64,000 nt of DNA, taken from positions 53,264,364 to 53,328,363 of the forward strand of contig CM033721.1 in assembly GCA_019671005.1 (NCBI GenBank). The letters are read 5' to 3'. Under the pieces are notes generated by a model. That model was not told where the DNA came from. It searched no databases and was given only the letters and a program-made list of their open reading frames with translations. Below, piece by piece: positions 54,911-64,000 of the stretch; position 1 is the first letter of the stretch, and the number at the start of each line of letters is the position of its first letter. A program made the translations under genes and the position numbers. Origin of the DNA: Hibiscus mutabilis (lineage: Eukaryota; Streptophyta; Magnoliopsida; Malvales; Malvaceae).

Positions 54911-56924
54911 ATCTTATTTCAAAGCATCTCGCCTTAGTATCTGGCAACAGATCGTTGCCCCCTAAGTCTGCTAAGATATTAAGGTTCAATAAGCCAACAA
55001 TGCCAGCTCTCGCTTGGAACAGTTTTGATAAAACATTGTAGAAAATGCCAAATGGGGAAAACAAAGTCAAACAATTTTCATTATTAAAAACTAAACATAA
55101 AAATAGCTTTCAACACAAACATCCCCCGCCAACTATTAAACTAGTTCATGGTGAGGGTATCAAACAAAAAACTTCGACGTTGTGCATATACATCATCATT
55201 TAAAAGAAAACTAAAAACAACTAAAAAAAAGAATGGGCGAGAAGGGGTCTCTCGATGCATCCCTCCAAGGTCCAAGCTATTGGTCAAGCTGGTCGAACCA
55301 CGTCTCCTTGGTGCATCCGATTGTCGATCACTCCAAAAAAATCTCTCTAAAATCTTCTACCAAATGCTTGCTTGAATTGTTCTTTAAATAGGCATACTAG
55401 GAAGACTTAGGATAAGCTCTAAAATTTTGAATGCTCAAGGGATAATAGATGTGATCACCTTATCCAAATTTTGAATGTGAGCCTATCAGGTTTGGGTTGA
55501 CGCCATCTACCATCACTGCTTCGCCAGCCAAGCTTGGCATCATTCTGCCAACCAAGCTTGACTCTATTTTTCAACTATTTTTTCCGAGATTGATTCAATT
55601 GCAATTTTCTCGTAGCCTGATCTGGTCCTATTTTTTCAGGTTTAACAACTACTTGGGCTGGCATCAAATTCCTATTCTCTGCCAACCGGAGCTTTGGCAT
55701 TATTTGGTCCATCTATGCCAACAACATCTCGACATTCTCTCTTGCATTGCTTCCTGCGCTGCCTTGCTCTACTCTGCTAACTGCTATGCCAAGCCTGCAA
55801 TATTTCCAAGAAAACACCCCTTCACAGTGGCATAGACACAAATCCTAACTCATTTATGCAAATGCATGAAATTAACAACTAAATGCAAGTAAATGTACTC
55901 GAAAGCAAGAAAAGACATTGTAAAATAGGCATAAAAACAATACGTTTGAGGAGGTAACACTCTCTCAAACTTAACTCATTGCTTGTCCTCAAGTAATGCA
56001 AGTAAAAATAAAAATAAAAGTTGTGAAAATAGTACATCGGCAAAACTTTGGTTGGAATGCCAACAAGTGCTAGCAAGCAAATTTTGGCTCTATTTCTATC
56101 CTCGGGTATCTCAGTGCAATAATGCCAAGAAGGTAGTAAATTCAAGCGCAACAATATAACTCCAATCTAAGAGCATGAAGAGTGCATGATGTGTAGGTAA
56201 TATGCATCAAGTATCCTTTCACTCCCTTAGTCCAATTTACTACCTAAACTCAGAATTTTTATTTTTTTATTCATGTCGAGGGTTTCTACTGGCAATATTT
56301 TAAGCTTGCTTCGTAACATTGTTTGTCGTGAGAAATAAAAGGGAGCATACCACAAACCCCCACATTAATCCAGACATTACTAGGCTTTTACTCTTCAACT
56401 CATGCGCTAAAGTTTTGGACTTTAGAACTAAGAGGAGTGAACCACGAAGCCCCTATAACTTATTATCTCTAGGCAGAGGAGAGTTCTATTTTCTTTTTCT
56501 TGCCATGGCAAAATATTGTTGCCTTATTGTTTTTTTACCCTGACGTCAATTTTTTTCTTTTTTTAATTCTGAGCTTAGTTTCAACAATTCTAAGTTTATT
56601 TGGGAACTAGATGCATACTACTAATAAGGGAAAGTTCAATTCCCTAAAATATAGATCAATTGCTAAGCAGGCCTGACATCACTATTCTACTGACAAAGGC
56701 AACTAAAGATTTAAAATTTAGTCATCAGACAGACTAATCTAGAATCAAACTTGCCAAACAAAGTGTTAACATTCTTCAAAACTAAATCGAGGCAAAAAAA
56801 ATTAGTGGTTTGGTATGCAGCTAATCTATATGATATACATGGCATGGCAACAAAAAAGTAAATATGAATGCATGGCATGGCATAAACGTGAGGCAACGCA
56901 CACCCCCAAACCAAAGATACGCTT
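54911..56924 (-). mobile_element. Athila-like noncoding region
   Basis: No conserved protein. Recognisable minus-strand phrases are gaggacaagcaatgagttaa with tttgagagagtgttacc near 55950-55990 and cttt-ggtttgggggtgtgcg near 56898-56920, both common after pol in plant Athila elements. The first resembles the 29616-30360 region of the other Athila copy (for instance tcccttagtccaatttactacc, 56223). Frames such as 55497-55835 have no resemblance to known proteins. Confidence 0.55.
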
Positions 56925-59851
56925 AGCATTGGTTTGAACCATTTAATCAATTCATACAAAGATTTCTATGTCAATCAACCATTCTTCTAAGCAACAATTC
57001 GAGCAATCGCTCCACTAAGATTCACTTCAACTTACAACAATACTATAACTACTCCCAATTACAACTTAACTATGTTCTTTACTATCATGTAATCTATCAA
57101 TCCAATGTCAAGTAAGGTCATGCTCAAACCATGAAATCCAATCATTAATCTAAAGAAAGTCATGCATTCACCACAATCATAAGCCTCCATAAGTCTATTA
57201 GATAAGTTTTACATGCCTTTGAAATTTATATATACTTGAACACCAAAACAACTATATAACTATATAAACATTAGTTCCACCATCCCAGGAGTTCTTTCAA
57301 CAAAATTAACTACATACTCTTATAAGCAAAAAGGTGACTTGATCAAGCTTCTTGTCCTAGCAATGTCCAAAACATTCACCTGAAATATGGTGAAAGTACT
57401 TAGATAAGCAGTAGCTTAGTGAATGAGTTTATATCACAAAGATATTAAATACAACTTAAAGTCTTTCACTACAATATCCTCATAAAGAATTCATGGTTTC
57501 ACCCCAACCAAAAATACTGGTAACAAACAATCATTCAATTAAGATTTCAATAGAGTTGTTATGTCAATGGAGTTCATTCGATCAAGTGTATTACAAAGCT
57601 ATTTGACTAATTAAGATTTCAATAATGTATTAGAATGTTAACAAAAATACTACTCTTATCCATATCCAAATAATTCATAGTAATCAATTAATCATTCAAT
57701 CCTCATTGTAATTACAATATATATATATATATATATTCATATATCAATTATTTCTTTCCCGATTATATATATATATACCAATCTCATTATTATAAAAGTC
57801 TTAAACAATGCTATCATACATGGTATAGCCAATATAACATTTCATTATCAAACCATCCTTTATAATTAGCTTTTGTTTCAGCCTTGAGAATCGATTTCTC
57901 AGTCTAGACACAAACTGTCGCCAAATAACAATATGGTACCAAAAGTACCGGTCAATCCCTCCTATTGTCGCCAAATGACCATTCACAACTTCCCTCTTAC
58001 TGTCACAAATTAGGGACCACTGTCCCGGACCGTAGTCCATCCTGACACTAAGCTCTATGGACTCTATGGCATGCCAACTATATCTAGAACTGGCTCGAAC
58101 ACAAGGCTTCCAGTAATCGATGTTCTTATCAATTCATTTAGTAACTCAATAATCAAATTTACACTATAGGTGCCAATTTTTCCCTTGTTATTCAGAGATC
58201 CATTCCAATGTCAATTATTCAATAACATTATCAATATTCCTTGTTCAATGATTCAATATTTCGATGTTAACATAATTGGTGCTTAATTCAATGACCAATA
58301 GTTCAATTGTCAAAGTACCAATTTCTATTCATTTCAAAGGTGAATGAATTATAATAATTTGCATCATTAGATAGTTATAATCTAATTCATGTTTCACATG
58401 CCTTTTCTTATTTTTATCAATCGATTCTAATTCATACTAACATGATGCTTTACCCAATCAATTCACATAGCAAAGACTATAGCATGGCATTCGATAATAC
58501 AACATGCATTCAAGTAACCATTCAATTGAGTATCCTCAAGGGAATACTTACGTTGCATCCATGCTAGCCTAGCCATACTCAATCAAGCAACATGCCTCGA
58601 GCAATCCTTAACATACTATTCAAAATAAACTCGAAAAGGACAAAAACATCCTTCTGATACTATAAATTACCCTCACAGATTGTTTTCAAGCTATTGCCGA
58701 TCTCAAATCACGACCCCTTTAAGTCTATCAGCTTGCTAGTCTACCGTAGCTCTTTTATCCTCAATCTCTTCGCGGTCTAACTTTCCATAACAGATTCATT
58801 TTATTAGACTCATTGGTTAATCATTGAAGCTCACAACCTATTCAAGATTTATATACATTCATTGCCTTGCCTGATTAACCAATTTAACCAACAATTCAAT
58901 ATCAATTCAACCTACCAACAAGTTACTACTAAAACCAAAACAGGGCAGTTTTGAACAGCCCTTTCACTAGTACATTTCAATCCTAAATTTTTCAATAAAA
59001 TAGAACAATCCATAATCCCAACAATTTAATACATACACCATGTTTCAATACAAAAAATTTACAATCTTATACACCATCTTTACAATCTTTTTAATCATAA
59101 AACATATTCAAGGAGTTTACATAGCAATTCGATCCTACAATCTAAAACAATGTAGAAGTCTCAATCAATGATCAACAAGGTTGAATTACCAATATCCTTC
59201 TAATATAACTATAATTCGAGAGGATCAATCTCTCATCCACAAACATTGTATACCATTTTTAAACCAAATTGGCAATTTTACTACACAATCTAAATTACTC
59301 AAGCATTCGAATCATTCAAAGCATATACAACCATAATTTTGCTTCATATAAACTCAATTTATCTCTTCAACATCCGACTCATGCATGTTTACTAACCCAT
59401 TCAAGCAAAGCTAAATTCAACTATCATCTAACACTCATCATTCGAAACCATGGAGAAGGAAAATTTACCTTCCTTAAAATGTACAAATCAAATAAGCAAA
59501 ATGGGTTCCTTCACAACCGAATAAAGCTTCCAATTCTAAAAATTTTCTCACTCTCTCACTTCTTTTCCTTGATTTCCTTTGATCCCATGAAGAAGAGAAC
59601 ACACATTTTTTTTGTTAATGGCCGGTTGAAGATGGAGTGAGAGACATGTGTAATGTCCATAATCAAGTTTGCAATTACCATGCAAACCACCAATTCCCAT
59701 CTATTGAAATTTAGTTCATTTAATTAGACCCTTATATTTTATATTTGTACCGAATAGTCCCCTCAATAGTCTAAAATCTTTAATCACAACTTTTAATTTA
59801 ACCATGGATAATCACATGTGTTTTCTAGATCAAAATTTTAGGGGTATTACA
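56925..59851 (-). mobile_element. T-related 3' LTR of the chromovirus to its right
   Basis: Right end GGGTATTACA at 59842-59851 is the minus LTR start TGTAATACCCC and abuts a polypurine tract. The conserved block (57930-58070: ggtaccaaaagtaccggtca, gaccgtagtccatcc, aagctctatggactctatgg) places it with the T LTRs, minus sense. The left end is not clear and the junction with Athila-like DNA is put near 56925. An (AT)n run lies at 57715-57737 and another near 57763-57776. Confidence 0.65.
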
Positions 59852-59869
59852 ATTCTCTTCCCCTAAAAA

Positions 59870-60050
59870 GAAAAATCGTCCCTAAATTTACTTGTGGGAA
59901 AGAGATGTGGATATTGGTTTTGCATAACTGCTTCAAGCTCCCATGTAGCTTCTTCAATATTGTGATTTCTCCAAAGCACTTTGACTAACGGTACCATTTT
60001 GTTTTGAAGTCTTTTAACTCCTCTATCAAGAATTTGAACAGGTTCTTCAT
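59870..60050 (-). pseudogene. Integrase-linked chromodomain (well preserved)
   Basis: The minus sense reads EPVQILDRGVKRLQNKMVP, LVKVLWRNHNIEEATWELE, AVMQNQYPHLF, then a short tail to a stop next to the polypurine tract. All conserved aromatic and acidic positions of the Tekay-type chromodomain are there without a stop. An in-frame stop just before it (near 60053, in NL-stop-YDEEP) and another near 60130 separate it from integrase, so the whole protein is not made. Confidence 0.85.
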
Positions 60051-61270
60051 CATATTATAAATTAGGATTTAGTTCAACCTCATCAGGTTCTAGAACATGC
60101 GAAGGATCCGATCGATATCTTCTTAGAATTTATACATGAAAGACATTATGGATTTTATCGAATTCTTTGGGAAGCGCAAGTTTATAAGCCACAGAGCCTA
60201 CTCTTTCCATAATCGCAAAATGTCCAATAAAATGAGGACTTAATTTTCCCTTCTTTCCAAATCTAAGAATTTTCTTCCAAGGAGATACCTTCAAGAACAC
60301 TCTATCTCCTAATTCATGATGAATATCTCTCCTTTTGTTATCAGCATAAGCTTTTTTCTGTCAAAAGCTTCTTTCAATTTACCGTGTATTATTTGAATCT
60401 AATTTTTTGTTTCTCTAAGCAAATCAGGTCCAAAACCTTGCTTTCATCCAATTCAGACTAGCATAAAGGAGTTCTACATCTCCTACCGTATAAATCTTCA
60501 AATGGTGCTATTTTGATAGATGATTGATAGCTATTATTATAAGCAAATTCAACCAATGACAAAAGCTTTTCTAGTTTTTCCCAAAGTCAATCACACAAGC
60601 TCTGAGCATATCTTCTAATACTTGAATTATTCTTTCTGATTGCCCATCGATTTGAGGATGGAAGGCTACACTAAAGTTCAATTTAGTTCCCAAGGCTTCC
60701 TGAAGAGCTCTCCAAAATCTAGAGGTGAACCGAGAGTCTCGATCTGATATTATGGATATAGGAACACCATGAAGTCTAATTACTTTTTCTATATATAAAG
60801 TAGCCAATTGCTCAAGGTTCATGTTCATACGAATAGGTAGAAAATGTGCTGATTTTGAGAATCTATCAACAATTACCCACACTGCATCATTCTTTCTTGG
60901 TGAAAGAGGTAACCCTGATACAAAATCCATAGTTATTCGTTCCCAATTCCATTGAGGTAACTCAATTGGTTGAAGTAATCGCGTAGGCACTCGATGTTAA
61001 ACTTTCACTTTCTGGCATGTAAAACATTTAGACACAAATTCAGTGATGTCTGATTTCATTCCCAACCACCAATAGACTTCTTTCAAGTCCTTATACATTT
61101 TGACTGGCCCCAGATGCATAGAAAATGGGCTATTATGAGATTCCTGTAACATTTCCTTTTTCAAATCTTGATCATTGGGTACACAAACTCTATCCTTAAA
61201 ATAGAGTACACCATTCGACTTTAAGGAAAATTCAGAGCACGATTCAGATTCAATTTTCTTCAATATCTTC
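60051..61270 (-). pseudogene. Integrase of T chromovirus (broken)
   Basis: Zinc domain (61263-60997): ESHNSPFSMHLGPVKMYKDL and CFTCQKVKV. Catalytic core (60990-60571): WNWERITMDFVSGLPL (first D), VIVDRFSKSAHFLPI, VPISIISDRDSRFTSRFW (second D), FHPQIDGQSERIIQVLEDML (the E). The C-terminal part (60560-60060) is in pieces but shows HFIGHFAIMERVGSVAYKLALP and FDKIHNVFHV. A stop after CQKVKV and frameshifts near 60570 and 60360 interrupt it. Confidence 0.9.
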
Positions 61271-61279
61271 TGAAGTTCA

Positions 61280-61991
61280 GGATCAGTCTACTGAAGAATT
61301 TTGATCCTTGAATTTAACTCCAATTGCATTTGGAGTTCGGTAGAGTGCCTCCGATTCTTTAGAAGCTTAAAATGGGCATTCAAGGTTGTTGGGGCTACAA
61401 AACAAAAAGCATTATTAGGGGAATTTAAACCACAATTTTTTTTCAAACAGGGCAAAAACAACCATGGATAGTATATGATCTTACCAACAGCACGTTTGCG
61501 ACTGAGTGCATCAACCACTACATTTGATTTGCTCGAGTGATAGTTAATGATCAAATCATAATCTTTGAGCAATTCTACCCATCTTCTTTGTCGGAGATTT
61601 AAATCCATTTGAGTTAAGATGTACTTTAAGCTTTTATGATTAGTAAATAGGTGAAATCTTTCTCCATATAAATAGTGCCTCTAGATTTTTAAAGCAAACA
61701 CGACTGCAGCCAATTCTAGATCGTGTGTCGGGTAATTTAACTCATGTAGTTTTAATTGCTGAGAAGCATAGGCAATCACCTTATCATCTTGCATTAAAAC
61801 ACACCCTAAACCGAGGTGGGAAGCATCACTGAAGACTGTAAAATCCTTTCCCGGTTCAGGTTGAATTAGAATAAGAGATCGAGTAAGGACTTGCTTCAAT
61901 TGATCAAAACTTCTTTGTTGGTTCTCAGCCCATTCAAATAAAACATCTTTTCTAAGGAGTCGGGTTAATGGAGCAGCCAATATTTAGAACC
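61280..61991 (-). pseudogene. RNase H of T chromovirus
   Basis: Begins AAPLTRLLRKDVLFEWAENQQRSF, then PGKDFTVFSDASHLGLGCVLM (D), KVIAYASQQLKLHELNYPTHDLELAAVVFAL (E), a stop at 61681-61683, then HKSLKYILTQ-like sequence and DLNLRQRRWVELLKDYDLIINYHSSKSNVVVDALSRK (D). The region is cut upstream by the D solo LTR. Confidence 0.88.
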
Positions 61992-61996
61992 CCTTC

Positions 61997-63295
61997 TGAT
62001 AGAGTAGCGCAATCTTGGATTTGGAAGCCTTCAATCAAGTTGTTGCAAGAACTAGGAGCTCTAGACTCAATCAAGGAAGTTTGGGCTGATCTAAAAATTC
62101 AAGAGAAAAGAGAAGGGATTTTCTTGAAATTTTCAAATTCAAGGCTGGAAATTTAAAGAAAGAAAGACAAGATGAAGGATTATATGATAAGAAATAAGAA
62201 TATAAAAAAAGATTAAAAGAGATTGAGAAAGAGATAAGTAAAACAAATCTGAAAATTCCAGCTTTGTTTATGGAATTATGGAAGGTGGTGTGAAAGTTGA
62301 AGATGGCTTGCGAATTGTTGATGTTGTTTTGTCCTCGGCACCCTCTTAGACTCAATTATCTAAGCAAACAACCTCAAGCGGCTCTAACCCACCCTCCTAG
62401 ACGCAATTATCTAGGCAAGCAAGAGTGTGAAAATGATCTCCCTCACAAGAACTCGTCGAACTTATGTTGAAGAAGACTTCAAAGGCACAAGTAATCAGCA
62501 CTTGCAAAAACAAACTCACTAAATATTTCATAAATCAAAGAAAATATGTGTTACAGTGATGGAGGCTTCATCCTTTTATAGGTGAAGGATAGACAAAGTA
62601 ATTTAACTTCTACTAAAACAAGGAAAACATAATCTAATTAAAAATAATAATAAAATAACAGCCTTTAAACTCCTTGTGCTTGTGTGGCAAGGGATAGGGT
62701 GATAAGGCAAGTGATAAGCTGATAAGGGCTGGTTGCTTGGGCAGCAAGTAAACTTGATGAAGGCTGGTTTGCTTGGGCATCAAGTAATAGGCTGATAAGC
62801 GTTGTTTTGATCGGGCAGCAAGTAAAAGTTGATAGGGCCTTTATTTGGACGAATTTAAGGGTATTTGGGCTGGTTTAGATGATAAGAAATTGGTTCTTGG
62901 GCAAGGAAGCATGCGTGGGCTGTTTTAAAAGCTAACTAGGCCTAAAAACACTTGTAAATCCTAATTTGGGCTAAAAATAAAAATCTGACCTAATCTTTTA
63001 TAGTAACAAGTATTGGGTCTAATTACAATAAAATGGCTAATTAATGGACATCTAAAGGCTCATGGATATCCATATCCAAAGGTGCAGCAAGTTGAGTTTT
63101 TGTGACCCAATTATTCTTGAAGGATGTTAAGTGTGGACTTCCTTCAAGAAATTCTTCTTTCTTCATGGCAGCTTGTAATCATTTGCTTACGAATTCAGCT
63201 TGTCCTTGATTAGCTTAGACTTGGCTTGGGTTATTGGGCCAAGTGGAAAAGTAAGTCCATCTTGTCCTTGGAATTGCCTTGTGGTACATGTATCA
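61997..63295 (-). mobile_element. D-family solo LTR with TSD CCTTC
   Basis: 1299 bp. In the minus sense it starts TGATACATGTACCACAAGGC and ends CTACTCTATCA. CCTTC at 61992-61996 and 63296-63300 is a perfect target duplication inside the RT/RNase H junction of the host element. Its left 740 bp match the C LTR closely, including leader hairpins (62330-62420) and a TATA region, while the right part is unique and has repeated cttgggcagcaagtaa motifs. Confidence 0.93.
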
Positions 63296-64000
63296 CCTTC
63301 ACAAATCTTCTACAGTATCCGGCTAAGCCGAGGAAGCTTCTAACTTCTCCAATATTATTTGGTGGCTTCCAATCAACAATAGACTGAATTTTCTTCGGAT
63401 CAACCTTAATACCTTCTACAGATATTACATGTCCTAGGAAAGATATTTTCAGAAGCCAAAATTCACATTTGTTAAATTTTGCATACACATGTTTATCTCG
63501 AAGAGTTTGCAATACAATTCCCAAATGATTTGAATGTTCTTCCTTCTTGAATAAACAAGGATGTCATCTATGAAGACTACAACAAACTTGTCTAAGTAAG
63601 GTTTGAAAACCCGGTTCATAAGATCCATGAAGGCTGCAGGGGCATTAGTTAAGCCGAAAGGCATCATTAAAAATTCATAGTGACCATACCGGGTTCGAAA
63701 AGTAGTTTTTGGAACATCATCTTCCTTAACTCTCATTTGATAATATCTCGTTCGGATATTGATTTTAGAAAATATCGTGGCATCTTTCAATTGATCAAAC
63801 AAGTCTTCAATTCTTGGCAAGGGATATTTGTTCTTGATAGTGAGCAGATTTAGCTGTTGATAATCAATGCAGAGTCTCATCGATCCATCTTTCTTTTTTA
63901 CAAATAAAACCAGGGCTCGCTAAGGAGAAGAACTGGGTCTAATAAAGCCCTTATCTTGAAGCTCTTGGAATTGACTCTTGAGTTCCTAAAGTTCGGCAGG
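63296..64000 (-). pseudogene. Reverse transcriptase of T chromovirus (partial)
   Basis: The minus sense reads from the window edge: ELKSQFQELQDKGFIRPSSS, then MRLCIDYQQLNLLTIKNKYPLPRIEDLFDQL, ATIFSKINIRTRYYQMRV, HYEFLMMPFGLTNAPAAFMDLMN, the catalytic FVVVFIDDILVYSR, then after a frameshift near 63540 VYAKFNKCEFWL, ISFLGHVISVEGIKVDP and VRSFLGLAGYCRRFVK, where the D LTR intervenes. Catalytic aspartates intact; one stop near 63920. Confidence 0.9.

Larger units (their letters stand above)
59852..64000 (-). mobile_element. T-type (Tekay-like) chromovirus pol, split by D solo LTR, runs off the window
   Basis: In the minus sense: RT from the right window edge, RNase H, integrase and chromodomain, then polypurine tract (minus AGGGGAAGAGAA, 59852-59866) and LTR. 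Removing 61997-63295 with one CCTTC joins the RT thumb (FLGLAGYCRRFVK) to AAPLTRLLRKD. Gag and protease lie beyond 64000. Confidence 0.88.

Noticed and set aside
57715..57776. An origin or regulatory AT-rich element
   Set aside because: Simple (AT)n microsatellites within an LTR; nothing else supports a function.

Overview
This window looks like intergenic or pericentromeric DNA from a plant nuclear genome, most likely a eudicot. The species cannot be named from the sequence. I find no host gene, tRNA or rRNA. Almost all of the 64 kb is LTR retrotransposon sequence nested inside other LTR retrotransposons. Plant origin is supported by a Tat/Ogre-type polyprotein with a second RNase H domain, by Athila-type integrase and downstream ORF fragments, by Tekay-type chromoviruses with C-terminal chromodomains, and by primer-binding sites complementary to plant initiator tRNA-Met. 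Lineage names come from recognising protein motifs by eye, not from a database search.

Layout. (1) 1-4793: long Tekay-type LTR (family T, minus strand), carrying a rearranged A-family LTR (396-1231) and an A solo LTR (2078-2984, TSD TTATA). (2) 4794-21655: degenerate Tat/Ogre-like element (plus strand) with an intron-like gap before RT, a 34-bp minisatellite in its 3' region and a 2.44-kb 3' LTR. A nearly intact 8.3-kb chromovirus-like element (8537-16832, TSD TTTAG) sits inside its integrase. (3) 22015-24419: complete A-family element, LTR/internal/LTR, with only a short zinc-knuckle ORF. (4) 24532-29615: LTR fragments of families U and T with a B-family LTR array. (5) 29616-34338: Athila-like integrase and downstream ORF (minus) with a B solo LTR (TSD CAGGT). 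(6) 34339-47065: a T LTR, a triple-LTR B element (37866-41220, TSD CCCTT), and a chromovirus of family U (minus). (7) 47066-56924: Athila-like noncoding DNA split by a 3.3-kb T solo LTR (TSD TGAAC), itself split by a 4-kb composite with inverted LTR ends (50134-54124, TSD ATCAC). (8) 56925-64000: T-family LTR plus its chromovirus pol (minus), split by a D-family solo LTR (61997-63295, TSD CCTTC).

The most notable system is a group of LTR families (called A, B, C and D here) that begin TGATA and end TATCA or similar. They have little or no coding capacity, but share an LTR core with each other and with the coding-competent-looking element at 8537-16832, which is a candidate autonomous partner. 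In A to D the presumed RNA leader carries repeated short hairpins whose stems differ by compensatory base changes. The group also shows unusual architectures: triple LTRs, inverted LTRs under one target-site duplication, and an LTR that acquired terminal inverted repeats.

Coding regions are broken by stops and single-base indels. Even the youngest element, whose LTRs are almost identical, is frameshifted about ten times, often at homopolymers, so residual sequencing error is possible. Family letters A, B, C, D, T and U are labels for this window only.
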